Notes: generated by a model from the sequence alone, not told the origin. Shown: positions 1-8,222, counted from the stretch's first letter. The stretch: DNA of 36,066 nt from Bacteroidales bacterium UBA1189 (GCA_002309805.1 DBYJ01000001.1:2471-38536), one strand, 5' to 3'. Numbers and translations are program-made.

Positions 1-1397
1 GAGATCAGATAGGTGGGAACCACCGGGTCGGGTGATACACCGCCCACGTTTATCAATTCCGAAGGAGCGGGCTGGCCCTTGGATGCTGCAAGCATGATAA
101 GGTAGCCGATGGCGGCGACGAACATTCCCAGACCGATTTTCTTAGGTGCTGAAGGCTCTTTGCCTTTGCTTGCCAGAGCGCCGAACAGAGCCATGGAGAT
201 AGGCGTAAGGGCAACCACGAAGAAGGGGTTGAACTGCTGGAACTGCTGTGGGAAGATGTCGATAATGCTGTCCATGTGGGCATAGATGGCATAGACGCCG
301 CCCCAAAGAGCCAACGTGACGAGGGCGGAGATGAGGCGTGCTTTCTTCGTCTCGGACTGGAACACGGCAAACAGCGTGTAGATGCTGATGGCGATGAGGG
401 CGAGGGCCCAGATGTTGAAGCCAATTTTCATCCAGCCTCCGCAGGTGGCCATGGTGTAGTCGCGGGCAAACCAGGTGAGCGACTGGCCGTTCTGGTGGAA
501 GGCCATCCAGAAGAAGATGACGACGGCAAACACGAGACAAAGGGCCACGATGCGGTCCTTGGTCTGCTTGGGAGTGAGCTCCACATAGCTCTCGTTCTTG
601 GCCTGCTGCTTGGCGGTTACGTCAGCATGCTTGAACCAGCTGCGGGTAGCCATATAAATAATGATGGAGACAATCAGCGAAACGCAGGCCACGGCAAAGC
701 CCATGTTGTAGGCCGAGGAGAGGTGCTCGATGTAGTAGTTCGAGAATTCCGTGAGATTCATGCCTGAGATGCCCGGCATCTGCCCCATGAGCTCCTGCAG
801 CTTGGTGGTGTTCTCAGCTGCAATCGTGCCATCCAGATACTGGTGGGCCAGAGCGGGAATGTCGGCCTTGTAGATGAGGCCTGCCTTGGAAAGGAAGCGG
901 TTGGTGATGGCTGTAGCGGCAGCGGGGGCAAACATGGCGCCGATGTTGATGGCCATGTAGAAGAGGCTGAAGGCACTATCGCGCTTCGCTGAGTACTTCG
1001 GGTCGTCGTAGAGGTTGCCTACGAGCACTTGCAGATTTCCCTTGAACAAGCCCGTTCCGACGGAGATGAGGAACAGGGCGCCCAGCATAAGGGCAAGGCC
1101 GAGGCCGTTGGCTGCCGTGGGGATGGAGAGGCAGACGTAGCCGGCAAACATGATGCAGATACCCGTGACGACGCACTTGCCGTAGCCGATCTTGTCGGCC
1201 AGGATGCCGCCCACGACGGGCATGAAATAGACGAGTGCCAGGAAGATGGCGTAGATCTGACTGGCTGTGGCTCCTTGGAAACCAAATTTGGCCTGGAGGA
1301 ACAGCATGAAGATGGCTAACATCGTGTAGTAGCCGAAGCGTTCGCCGGTGTTGGCGAGGGCAAGGGCGTAGAGCCCTTTGGGTTGTCCTTTGAACAT
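1..1397 (-). CDS. POT/PTR2-family proton-dependent oligopeptide transporter (C-terminus cut by window edge)
   Basis: The frame stays open from the ATG at 1397 to base 1, about 465 residues, so the C-terminus lies outside the window. The N-terminus carries the POT-family NTGERFGYYTML motif (ExxERFxYY type), followed by many hydrophobic segments and the second family signature GTGLFKGNLQVLVGNLYDD near residue 127. This family is known to import di- and tripeptides with protons across the inner membrane. The large loop with the AENTTKLQELMGQMPG stretch fits the longer Bacteroidota versions. It starts only 12 bases after the stop of the upstream serine palmitoyltransferase gene, so the two are probably co-transcribed. 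Substrate preference cannot be read from the sequence. Confidence 0.9.
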   Translation of the reverse strand, partial: MFKGQPKGLYALALANTGERFGYYTMLAIFMLFLQAKFGFQGATASQIYAIFLALVYFMPVVGGILADKIGYGKCVVTGICIMFAGYVCLSIPTAANGLGLALMLGALFLISVGTGLFKGNLQVLVGNLYDDPKYSAKRDSAFSLFYMAINIGAMFAPAAATAITNRFLSKAGLIYKADIPALAHQYLDGTIAAENTTKLQELMGQMPGISGMNLTEFSNYYIEHLSSAYNMGFAVACVSLIVSIIIYMATRSWFKHADVTAKQQAKNESYVELTPKQTKDRIVALCLVFAVVIFFWMAFHQNGQSLTWFARDYTMATCGGWMKIGFNIWALALIAISIYTLFAVFQSETKKARLISALVTLALWGGVYAIYAHMDSIIDIFPQQFQQFNPFFVVALTPISMALFGALASKGKEPSAPKKIGLGMFVAAIGYLIMLAASKGQPAPSELINVGGVSPDPVVPTYLI

Positions 1398-1409
1398 GGT
1401 GATATAGAA

Positions 1410-2609
1410 TTAGAATGAATGGTTCAAGGGAAGGCCGAGAGCCTTGAAACACTTGACAATCTTCTCCTGGGCGCGGTCCACTTGTTCCTTAGTGTGGGTG
1501 GCCATAAGAGAGAAGCGCAACAGCGTTTCATCGGGGCCGCAGGCGGGCGGGATGACGGAGTTCACATAGACGCCCTCCTCCAATAACATATGGGTGAGGA
1601 TGAAAGTCTTTTCGTAGTCGCGCACGTAAATAGGGATGATGGGGGTTTCCGTGGCGCCAATCTCGAATCCTAGGTCATGGAAATTCTTCAGGGCATAGCG
1701 TGTCACCTCCCAAAGGTGCTCGATGCGCTCAGGCTCTGATTTCATGATGTGGAGTGCCTCGCGGGCGGCAGCCGTAGCGGCAGGGGTGGCGGAGGCGCTG
1801 AAGATGTATGAACGGCTACTGTGGCGAAGCCAGTTCATCGTATCGGAGTCGGTAGCGATGAAACCGCCGATGGAGGCCAGCGATTTGCTGAAGGTGCCCA
1901 TGATGACATCGACCTTGTCCGTCAGTCCGAAGTGATCGCACGTGCCACGGCCCTGACGGCCCAATACACCTAGACCGTGTGCTTCATCCACCATCACGTT
2001 GGCTTGATACTTTTCGGCCAATCGTGTGATTTCAGGCAGGTTGGCGATATCACCCTCCATGCTGAACACGCCGTCCATGACAATCAGTTTAATGGCATCG
2101 ATAGGTAGGCGCGAGAGAACTTTCTCGAGATCCTCCATATCGTTGTGCTTGTACTTGCGCGGGGTGGAGAAGGAGAGGCGCCGTCCATCAACGATGCTGG
2201 CATGGTCGCGCTCGTCACAAATGATGTAGTCATCCTTGCCCGTGAGGCAGGAGAGGGTGCCGAGGTTGGCTTGGAACCCCGTGCTGTAGATGATGGCTTC
2301 GTCCTTACCGACGAACTCGGCAAGTTCTTTTTCAAGTTCAAGATGGATATCGAGTGTACCGTTCAGGAATCGGCTGCCGGCGCAACCGGTGCCGTATTTA
2401 CGGGTGGCTTCCACCGCGGCTTCAATAACGCGCGGGTCACCCGTTAGTCCAAGATAAGAGTTCGAACCGAACATGAGGACGTTGTGACCTTCCATGCATA
2501 CTTCGGTATCTTGTTTGCTTTCAATATAGTGGAAGTACGGATAGATGCCTATCTCCATCAAGCGCTGAGGCTCGCGGTACTTCATCATTTTTTCTCGAAG
2601 AAGATTCAT
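1410..2609 (-). CDS. spt: Serine palmitoyltransferase-like PLP-dependent alpha-oxoamine synthase
   Basis: 399 residues, the usual length for the family. It should condense L-serine with a long-chain acyl-CoA to give 3-ketosphinganine, the first step of bacterial sphingolipid synthesis. The PLP lysine is K242 in GTFSKSLASIGG, DEAHG (208-212) provides the Asp that contacts the PLP ring nitrogen, and H136 in RDHASIVDG is the ring-stacking histidine. Residues 1-60 and 75-100 (KYGTGCAGSRFLNGT) closely match the Bacteroides serine palmitoyltransferase as I remember it. The relatives KBL (2-amino-3-ketobutyrate ligase) and BioF share the fold; the absence of biotin or threonine genes nearby and the N-terminal LLREKMMKYREPQ region favour Spt. 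A TATCTTTG box lies 31 bases upstream. Confidence 0.85.
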   Translation of the reverse strand: MNLLREKMMKYREPQRLMEIGIYPYFHYIESKQDTEVCMEGHNVLMFGSNSYLGLTGDPRVIEAAVEATRKYGTGCAGSRFLNGTLDIHLELEKELAEFVGKDEAIIYSTGFQANLGTLSCLTGKDDYIICDERDHASIVDGRRLSFSTPRKYKHNDMEDLEKVLSRLPIDAIKLIVMDGVFSMEGDIANLPEITRLAEKYQANVMVDEAHGLGVLGRQGRGTCDHFGLTDKVDVIMGTFSKSLASIGGFIATDSDTMNWLRHSSRSYIFSASATPAATAAAREALHIMKSEPERIEHLWEVTRYALKNFHDLGFEIGATETPIIPIYVRDYEKTFILTHMLLEEGVYVNSVIPPACGPDETLLRFSLMATHTKEQVDRAQEKIVKCFKALGLPLNHSF

Positions 2610-2639
2610 GACAGTTGGTTAAATTTTTATTTCAATCTG

Positions 2640-2647
2640 CAAAGATA
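2640..2647 (-). promoter_or_regulatory. -7 promoter box of the spt gene
   Basis: TATCTTTG on the minus strand fits the Bacteroidota -7 consensus TAnnTTTG and lies 31 bases before the spt start. I see no good TTTG -33 box at the expected spacing, so the assignment rests on the -7 box and position alone. Confidence 0.6.
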
Positions 2648-2762
2648 CGGCTTTTGCGGAACATTGCCTCCTTTTCTTCAATTTTCTTTTAGAAAAATGG
2701 CTTTTTTTCGTTGTTTTATGCGTTTTTTACGTGGAAGTGTGCCAAAATACGGAAAAAGTGGC

Positions 2763-2770
2763 TACCTTTG
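2763..2770 (+). promoter_or_regulatory. -7 promoter box of the small lipoprotein gene
   Basis: TACCTTTG on the plus strand, 48 bases before the ATG at 2818, divergent from the spt promoter. The -33 element is not clear. The rest of the 2610-2817 gap is AT-rich with no further gene that I can support. Confidence 0.5.
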
Positions 2771-2817
2771 TGCTCGCATAATAACTAGATTATTCGCCTT
2801 TAAGAAAACAAGAAATC

Positions 2818-3276
2818 ATGAAGACAAGAATCCAATTTTTCTTTAGCCTATGTGCGCTGTTGTGTGCTGTGCTGCTGCTCTTTTCGTGTAATCCTGAATC
2901 GTTGAGCGTCCACGATGTGGAGGGCGAGTACGACGGGAAGGTCGATGCAGAGGTTGCCGCCGTTTCGCTGGGTACGGTTGGAATGGCTCACACGGTGGTG
3001 ACCAGTCCTGATAATCTGAAACTGCGTGTGGCCTTTGAGAATCTGCAAGTGGGTACGTTTGACTTGGGCAGCTTTACGGTGGATTGCGGCGTTGAGTACA
3101 ACGAGCGCGAAGGGAAGTTTAACCTTTATGGAGAGCCGCAGGTGAAGTTTAAAAACTACGGCAAGCTGCCCGTGAAAGTAAGCGGTGAGGCCAACGGGGG
3201 AATCCTCGGCCTCACGCTCGATATCTCTAAACCCCTGAACTTAAAACTGGAGTATACAGGGTTTAGGAAGAATTAA
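2818..3276 (+). CDS. Small predicted lipoprotein, unknown function
   Basis: 152 residues with a lipoprotein signal: basic MKTR, a hydrophobic stretch and a lipobox ending LLFSC, with the acylated cysteine at residue 24. The mature part (about 128 residues) alternates short polar and apolar strands (DGKVDAEVAAV, LKLRVAFENLQVGTFDLG) and ends in LNLKLEYTGFRKN, which suggests an all-beta barrel such as the calycin-like small lipoproteins common in Bacteroidales. I do not recognise the exact family. It stands alone, divergent from spt and convergent with the GH51 gene, whose stop is only 4 bases away. The ATG at 2818 is chosen because it gives an intact signal peptide and lies downstream of a -7 box. 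Confidence 0.75.
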   Translation: MKTRIQFFFSLCALLCAVLLLFSCNPESLSVHDVEGEYDGKVDAEVAAVSLGTVGMAHTVVTSPDNLKLRVAFENLQVGTFDLGSFTVDCGVEYNEREGKFNLYGEPQVKFKNYGKLPVKVSGEANGGILGLTLDISKPLNLKLEYTGFRKN

Positions 3277-3280
3277 AAAC

Positions 3281-5791
3281 TTACTTTACTCTTATTATTG
3301 ACAAGGAGTTGGCGGGTGCAAGGTAGCTTCCGTCAGCAGAAAGAGTGAAGGGGAGCGTCTGTGGGATGACCTTCTCCGGCTCCTGCTTGGTGTTCTCGTC
3401 AAGAGCATCGCCTTTCAGGAGAGTCAATTTCGCTTTGCTCCAGTCGTAACGGCTGCCTTCAGCAAGGGTGATGTTCACAGGAGCATCTTTTTCGCCAAAG
3501 TTCACCAACTTCACGATAAGTTCACCGCTCTTGGCATCCACCTCGGCGTTGGCGTAGAAGATATCGGGCGTTTCGACCGTGAAGTCGTGCACCTTCTCGC
3601 CGTCGATGTAGGTGGTGATATGGTCGTTGCGCACCTCCACTTTCAGGGTATACCAGCGGCCCGTCTCAATTCGTCCACGTGCGCTGGCGGGCTGCGTCTT
3701 GCCGCCGTTGAAAATGTCCTCCACAGCATGCTGGCTGTTGCCCCATCCGGCCACGTTGAACCAGCGGTAGTTTTGCTTGCCCGTATGGTCAAAGACAAGG
3801 AGAAATCCTTCATCGCCATCCGTCTTGCGAGCCTGCACGATAACGTCGTAGTCGCGGCTTTGCATCTCCGTAGGGCAGATGGCTACGCAATGCTCTTGGA
3901 TAGCCGTCTGGCGGATGACGCCGTTAGGGTCGTTTTCCCAAGTGCCTGCGCTAATTTCCCAATCCTTTACGTCCACAGAAGGCCATTTTGAGCTGGTTGG
4001 AGGAACCTGCTCGTAGAGTGTTTTTCCGTCGGGTGTGGTAACTCTCAGCCCTTTGTATTCCACAGCAGTATTCCACGCTCCTAAGCCCACACGGAAGTGG
4101 TCGGGCTTCTCCTGCTTTGTCTGGGTAAGCGAGGTTTTGACAGTATGCGTGCCGACGTTCTTCGCCATCAGTCCCTGCACATAGTAGCTGGGGCTGGCCC
4201 AGCTCTGGGCGGCGTCGAAGCGTATCATATCGGGCATCCAATGGCGGTCGTGTATGTTGACGAAGATGGGGGCATAGCTGGCCATGCTTACCACATCGCC
4301 GTTGTTCTCCATACCCATCATGAAGACGGCCTCGCCTAAGGCTGCCTTGAGGTTGCCCTCGCCGCAGTCGCTGGTGACGGCATACTCGCCGCAGTAGATT
4401 TTGGGACCCTGACGGTCGTAGTTGTCGTAATGATGATATTTGCCGGCAAACCAGCTGGGGCTGCGGTAGTAGTGCTCGTCGAGTAAGTCAACGGGGTTGT
4501 CGTTACGCCAGGTAGGGAAATCCGTGCCCCAGCTTTCAACGTTGCCAATCAGTTGAACGTAAGGATACTTGGCCTTTATGGCCTTGTAGAATTGGGCGTA
4601 GCGTTCGGCATAGTGGTCACTCTGCTCGTTGGGGTTAGCCTGATAGTTTTCGTTACCTACCTCAATGAGGCGCAGATTGAACGGTTTCTTATGGCCGTTC
4701 TCGATGCGCTTACGTCCCCAGACTGTTGTGGCGTCGCCATTAGCGTATTCGATAGCATCGAGTGCGTTCTGGATGTATTCGTCTATCTCGTCGTAGGGCT
4801 GGTTGCCGCCGTGCCAAATGCCCACGTTGACGACGTAGAGCGGTTCGGCGCCAAGGTCCTCGGCCAACTGCAGGTATTCGTGATACCCCATGCCGTCCGT
4901 GCAGAGATAGCCCCAGTTGGCATTTATGTGACCTGGGCGTTCCTCAACGGGGCCGACGGTGCGCTTCCATTCATACGCCGTTTCGCGGCTCATGCCCTCC
5001 ACGAAGCAGCCGCCGGGGAAGCGCATGAATTTCGGATGAAGGTCTGCGAGCTTCTCAGCCAAGTCCTTGCGACAGCCGTTAGGACGATTCTTGTAGGTAG
5101 GCGGGAAGAGGCTCACCATATCCAGACAAATCGTGCCTGGCTTGTTGAGCAGGAAGAAAAACTCTGCTTCGTCGGCATCAGCCTTGCCCTTGAAGGTTAC
5201 CTTGTACTTCTGCCATTCGGGCGTGACGGTCTTAGTAAAGGTCTTCTGTGCTTTCCATTCGCCATCAGCTTTCAGACCCGTAGTGAAGCTGAACTTCGTC
5301 TTAGCATCGGCTTTTGCCCAAAAGGTGAGCGTGTATTTGTCGCCCTTTGTGGCTTTGATGCCCCAGAATCCGGTGTTCCTGACTCCTGAAGGAGTGGCTT
5401 TCGAGGTTTTAGCGCTTGCCGTGAGTTGTAAGGCGCGTGTCTGGACGTCGTTCATCAACCCCTCGGTGAGCACATTCATTTCAGCGCCTCCTTCCGCACT
5501 CCAATGGGGAATGAGGTTGGGGTTGGCAGGACGGCCGAAGCGTTCGCCTCGTCCGTTGTCAAAGCGGCGGTTGCGAATACCTTGATCTATCTCCTCAAAC
5601 GAACGGTTCTGGATGAGTTCGGCGTAGAGACCGCCTTCGCCAGCGTGGTTGATTTCTTCGTAGAAAAGGCCGTAGAGTGTGGGGCTGATGTCAACGCCCT
5701 TCTGAGAAGCATCTACGGTAAGGGTGGCTGTCTGGGACTGGGCTGTCAACGCAAGGGCAGCGACTGAGACGAGGGAAAGGATCTTTTTCAT
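3281..5791 (-). CDS. GH51 alpha-L-arabinofuranosidase, secreted
   Basis: 836 residues with a cleavable signal peptide (MKKILSLVSVAALALTAQSQ). GH51 enzymes release terminal alpha-L-arabinofuranose from arabinan and arabinoxylan with retention. The GH51 start motif SPTLYGLFYEEINHAGEGG is at 36-54. A jelly-roll, CBM4-like region spans about 95-230. The catalytic barrel follows: RFPGG at 257-261, acid/base E381 in EVGNENY, and nucleophile E469 in YCGEYAV. A concanavalin-like segment (about 615-735, with DVIVQARKTDGDEGFLLVFD) interrupts the C-terminal beta domain, as in longer Bacteroidales homologues. The signal peptide points to periplasmic or surface action. It has its own promoter and no SusC/D partner in the window, so it is not part of a visible polysaccharide locus. 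Confidence 0.92.
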   Translation of the reverse strand: MKKILSLVSVAALALTAQSQTATLTVDASQKGVDISPTLYGLFYEEINHAGEGGLYAELIQNRSFEEIDQGIRNRRFDNGRGERFGRPANPNLIPHWSAEGGAEMNVLTEGLMNDVQTRALQLTASAKTSKATPSGVRNTGFWGIKATKGDKYTLTFWAKADAKTKFSFTTGLKADGEWKAQKTFTKTVTPEWQKYKVTFKGKADADEAEFFFLLNKPGTICLDMVSLFPPTYKNRPNGCRKDLAEKLADLHPKFMRFPGGCFVEGMSRETAYEWKRTVGPVEERPGHINANWGYLCTDGMGYHEYLQLAEDLGAEPLYVVNVGIWHGGNQPYDEIDEYIQNALDAIEYANGDATTVWGRKRIENGHKKPFNLRLIEVGNENYQANPNEQSDHYAERYAQFYKAIKAKYPYVQLIGNVESWGTDFPTWRNDNPVDLLDEHYYRSPSWFAGKYHHYDNYDRQGPKIYCGEYAVTSDCGEGNLKAALGEAVFMMGMENNGDVVSMASYAPIFVNIHDRHWMPDMIRFDAAQSWASPSYYVQGLMAKNVGTHTVKTSLTQTKQEKPDHFRVGLGAWNTAVEYKGLRVTTPDGKTLYEQVPPTSSKWPSVDVKDWEISAGTWENDPNGVIRQTAIQEHCVAICPTEMQSRDYDVIVQARKTDGDEGFLLVFDHTGKQNYRWFNVAGWGNSQHAVEDIFNGGKTQPASARGRIETGRWYTLKVEVRNDHITTYIDGEKVHDFTVETPDIFYANAEVDAKSGELIVKLVNFGEKDAPVNITLAEGSRYDWSKAKLTLLKGDALDENTKQEPEKVIPQTLPFTLSADGSYLAPANSLSIIRVK

Positions 5792-5822
5792 ACGCAGAAG
5801 ATATATTATATATTGGAGAAGG

Positions 5823-5854
5823 CAAAGATAGGGCGTCTTTGGCAGATTCGCAAA
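5823..5854 (-). promoter_or_regulatory. Promoter of the GH51 gene
   Basis: On the minus strand TTTG (5854-5851), a 20-base spacer, then TATCTTTG (5830-5823), an exact Bacteroidota promoter, 31 bases before the GH51 start. Confidence 0.8.
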
Positions 5855-5870
5855 TATATGGAACGATTTT

Positions 5871-6626
5871 TCAGAATTTCAAGTAAAACTCCTTCAACAG
5901 CGCCTTGAATTCTGGCGTAGGCACTCCGGGAGTTGCCTCGATGGTAAGCGTGGATATTTCCGGAGATTCCGGATAATCCAGTCTTTCCTGTTGTCCTACG
6001 AGCCCTGAAATGAATTCCAGCAAGACCCTTTTCGGTGGTTTGGTGGGGAGGGTGCGGACGTGTGTCTCGCGGACAATGGTAAGGCCGTGAGTGGCGCAGG
6101 CTGCAATCATATCCATGCGGCGCTCCGAGGGAATAATGACGGAAAGGGTACCCAAGGGACGTAGCAGCGAGGAAGCGTTCAGGGCAAGGTCGTCAAAGGT
6201 GAGCGTATCGCTGTGGCGGGCTGTGGAGCGAGAGGCATCGGGGCAGCGTAAGGCGTTCTCGAAGTAGGGCGGGTTGCAGAGGATGGCATCGAAAAGTCCT
6301 TCAAATCCTTTTCTGAAATCAGCCTGCCGAACGATGACACGATTGGCGAAAGGGGAAGCGCCGACATTCTCCTGCGCTTGAAGGACAGCATCAGGGTTAA
6401 CGTCAATAGCGATGATATGTGCTTCGGGATTGCGCTGTGCAGCCATCAGGGCGATGAGACCCGTGCCCGTACCCACATCCAAAATACTTGTTGACCTGTT
6501 AGCTTGTAGACTTGTTGACTTTACATCCGCCCACGCCCCAAGCAGGACACCATCGGTGCCTACTTTCATGGCGCAGAGCTCCTGCTGGATAGTGAATTGT
6601 TTGAAGGAGAAATGGTTGGCGGACAT
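5871..6626 (-). CDS. trmN6: tRNA1(Val) adenine-37 N6-methyltransferase
   Basis: 251 residues, the normal size for the TrmN6/YfiC family. It should transfer a methyl group from SAM to N6 of A37 in tRNA-Val with anticodon UAC. The SAM-binding motif I is ILDVGTGTG (48-56) and the catalytic motif NPPYFE is at 118-123, typical of N6-adenine methyltransferases. The N-terminus FKQFTIQQELCAMKVGTDGVLLGAW is family-typical. Odd: residues 37-47 (STSLQANRSTS) are encoded by four copies of the 8-bp CTTGTTGA-type repeat at 6487-6518, which lengthens the segment just before motif I. The start overlaps the trpS stop by one base (TGATG on the minus strand), so the two are translationally coupled. Notably the only tRNA in the window, just upstream, is tRNA-Val(UAC), the expected substrate. 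Confidence 0.88.
   Translation of the reverse strand: MSANHFSFKQFTIQQELCAMKVGTDGVLLGAWADVKSTSLQANRSTSILDVGTGTGLIALMAAQRNPEAHIIAIDVNPDAVLQAQENVGASPFANRVIVRQADFRKGFEGLFDAILCNPPYFENALRCPDASRSTARHSDTLTFDDLALNASSLLRPLGTLSVIIPSERRMDMIAACATHGLTIVRETHVRTLPTKPPKRVLLEFISGLVGQQERLDYPESPEISTLTIEATPGVPTPEFKALLKEFYLKF
6487..6518 (-). repeat. 8-bp tandem repeat (CTTGTTGA family) inside trmN6
   Basis: Four 8-bp units on the plus strand: CTTGTTGA, CCTGTTAG, CTTGTAGA, CTTGTTGA. The array lies in frame within trmN6, just before SAM motif I, where it adds a Ser/Thr/Asn-rich stretch. Confidence 0.8.
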
Positions 6627-7612
6627 CAGACGCGGAAGCCGATGATTTCGCGCACGTCTCGGATGGTCTTGGCTGCGCTCTCGCGGGCTTTCTCGGCTCC
6701 TTCGAGGGCGATACGGTCGAGGCGTTCAGTATCAGAGCTGAAGTCGAGGATGCGCTCGCGGATGGGAGCGAGGGTGTTGATGAGGTCTTCAGCCAGCTGT
6801 TTCTTCAGGTCGCCGTAGCGTAGCGTCATGTCGTTCCACTTCTCATCGAAGTAGTCGTAGGTTTCCTTCGATGAAACAACGCTTAACAGGGTGAAGAGGT
6901 TCTGGATAACCTCGGGTTTCTCGCTGTTAAGTGCCTGTGGGCCAGCATCGGTGACGGCACGCATCACCTTCTTGCGAATGGACGAGGGCTCCTCGCAAAG
7001 ATAGATGCAGTTTCCTTCGCTTTTGCCCATCTTGCCCGAGCCGTCGAGGCCAGGAATCTTCACACCCTGTCCCACAAGGCTGAACGACTGCGGGATGGGG
7101 AAGTACTCCTTGCCGTATTTGTTGTTGAAACGGTTGGCGTAGAGGCGGGCCATCTCCATGTTCTGTTCCTGATCCTTGCCTACGGGCACCTTGTTGGCGC
7201 GATGGATGAGGATGTCGGCAGCCATCAGGGTGGGGTAGGTGAGCAGGCCGGCGTTGACGTTGTCAGGCTGCTTGCGAGCCTTTTCCTTGAAGGAGGTGAC
7301 GCGCTCCAGCTCGCCCAGATAGGCATTCATATTTAAATAAAGGTACAGCTCCAGCACCTCCTTCACATCGCTCTGGATGTAGATGGTGCTCTTCTGGGGA
7401 TCGATGCCGCAGGCAAGGTATTCAGCCAGTATGGTGCGCGTGCTCCGGCGGATGTCCTCCGGTTTCGGATGGGTAGTCAGGGAGTGCCAGTCAGCGATAA
7501 AGAAAAAACACTTGTACTCTTCCTGCAGTCTGACGAAGCTGGTGACGGCGCCGTAGTAGTTGCCGATGTGGAGGTTGCCTGTGGGGCGGATGCCGCTTAA
7601 TACTGTTTCCAT
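6626..7612 (-). CDS. trpS: Tryptophanyl-tRNA synthetase
   Basis: 328 residues, standard for a bacterial class Ic TrpRS that charges tRNA-Trp in the cytoplasm. The ATP-binding signature is NLHIGNYYG (13-21), and the second signature is KMGKSEGN (194-201), a KMSKS variant with Gly for the first Ser, as often in TrpRS. The segments SDVKEVLELYLYLNMNAYLGELERVTSFKEK contain the usual specificity region. The gene lies downstream of tRNA-Val, with no recognisable promoter in the 209-base gap, so it may be read from the tRNA promoter. Its stop overlaps the trmN6 start by one base. Confidence 0.96.
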   Translation of the reverse strand: METVLSGIRPTGNLHIGNYYGAVTSFVRLQEEYKCFFFIADWHSLTTHPKPEDIRRSTRTILAEYLACGIDPQKSTIYIQSDVKEVLELYLYLNMNAYLGELERVTSFKEKARKQPDNVNAGLLTYPTLMAADILIHRANKVPVGKDQEQNMEMARLYANRFNNKYGKEYFPIPQSFSLVGQGVKIPGLDGSGKMGKSEGNCIYLCEEPSSIRKKVMRAVTDAGPQALNSEKPEVIQNLFTLLSVVSSKETYDYFDEKWNDMTLRYGDLKKQLAEDLINTLAPIRERILDFSSDTERLDRIALEGAEKARESAAKTIRDVREIIGFRV

Positions 7613-7696
7613 TCTTTTTTTCGCTTTTTAGGTATCAACGAGTTGTCGAATAAAAAAGTCAACAAATCAACGCGCTGCGAACAGTCTTCATTCCGG

Positions 7697-7720
7697 CTTG
7701 TTGACTTGTTGACCTGTTGG
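7697..7720 (+). repeat. 8-bp tandem repeat (CTTGTTGA family), intergenic
   Basis: Three units, CTTGTTGA, CTTGTTGA, CCTGTTGG, between trpS and tRNA-Val. A degenerate inverted copy (GTCAACAAATCAACG) is at 7657-7671, so the pair could fold back on itself. Confidence 0.75.
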
Positions 7721-7755
7721 CTTCGCCTTCGTCCGTCGCGATTCGGCCAACTGTA

Positions 7756-7777
7756 GAGACGTGACATGTCGCGTCTC
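7756..7777. repeat. GAGACGCG-type palindrome
   Basis: A 22-base near-perfect palindrome with arms GAGACGTGACA and TGTCGCGTCTC (one T/G mismatch), preceded by GTA. It belongs to the same family as the two palindromes at 28596-28669. Confidence 0.7.
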
Positions 7778-7807
7778 CCCCTTGGCTCTCGCTGCTCCGT
7801 CCGTTGA

Positions 7808-7823
7808 CTTGTTGACCTGTTTG
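7808..7823 (+). repeat. 8-bp tandem repeat (CTTGTTGA family) running into the tRNA 3' end
   Basis: Units CTTGTTGA and CCTGTTTG, preceded by a partial CGTTGA. Bases 7822-7823 are shared with the encoded CCA end of tRNA-Val, so the repeat abuts the mature tRNA without a gap. Confidence 0.7.
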
Positions 7824-7899
7824 GTGGGCGAAGAGGGATTCGAACCCCCGACCTTCTGCTTGTAAGGCAGACGCTCTGAACCAACTGCGCTATTCGCCC
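7822..7899 (-). tRNA. tRNA-Val (anticodon UAC)
   Basis: The minus strand folds as a cloverleaf: acceptor GGGCGAA pairs with TTCGCCC, the D loop contains AGTTGGTT, the anticodon stem TCTGC/GCAGA encloses loop CTTACAA (anticodon TAC), and the T loop contains GGTTCGAATCC. The body is 75 bases (7825-7899), with discriminator A at 7825 and an encoded CCA at 7824-7822. The tRNA carries valine and is the known target class of TrmN6, encoded two genes downstream. Confidence 0.95.
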
Positions 7900-7931
7900 T
7901 GACTCTTCCGCCTTTCTGCGGAAAGCGGGTG

Positions 7932-7962
7932 CAAAGGTACGGCTTTCTTTTGATTCTGCAAA
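7932..7962 (-). promoter_or_regulatory. Promoter of tRNA-Val (possibly also trpS-trmN6)
   Basis: On the minus strand TTTG (7962-7959), a 19-base spacer, TACCTTTG (7939-7932), ending 32 bases before the tRNA. It is the only recognisable promoter upstream of trpS. Confidence 0.75.
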
Positions 7963-8060
7963 GAAAATCCCGTTTTTTTTGATAGTAGTGTGTTTTCAGT
8001 AATCCTTATTCGCAGGAATAGCCCTAACAGCTGTTCAGCAAACGGCAAACAACGCAGTTG

Positions 8061-8222
8061 CAACATCAAACGCTGAAAAAGTCCCAGCCTGTGGGAATAA
8101 AATCCCATCCTATGGGACTTTTTTCCCATTTGATGGGACAATTATTCCATTTGATGGAACTTTTTTTCCATCTGATGGAATTTTTATTCCAGCCTATGGA
8201 ACTTTTTTTCCATTTGATGGAA
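8061..8222 (+). repeat. 21-bp array of seven mini-hairpins (array 1)
   Basis: Seven 15-base inverted repeats start at 8082, 8103, 8124, 8145, 8166, 8187 and 8208: an exact 21-base period, each followed by a 6-base A/T-rich spacer (often CTTTTT). The first three have arms TCCCA/TGGGA, the last four TTCCA/TGGAA, so arm changes are compensated on the other side. Loops vary within a small set (GCCTG, TCCTA, TTTGA, TCTGA, GCCTA). One period earlier (8061-8081) is a leader with AACGCTGAAAAA. The 7900-8347 gap holds this array and the tRNA promoter; I see no gene in it. Confidence 0.9.

Noticed and set aside
1..1397. Possible broken transporter, because short frames in several phases cover this region
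   Set aside because: One uninterrupted frame runs from 1397 to the edge with POT motifs throughout, so the gene is merely cut by the window.
2484..2846. Plus-strand frame of 120 codons before the small lipoprotein
   Set aside because: It overlaps the spt start and both promoters and has no recognisable protein features.
7597..7884. Minus-strand frame of 95 codons over the trpS-tRNA gap
   Set aside because: It overlaps tRNA-Val and consists of repeat translation (QQVNKSTS).
8061..8222. CRISPR array
   Set aside because: Period 21 with 6-base spacers is far too short, repeats are not identical and there are no cas genes in the window.
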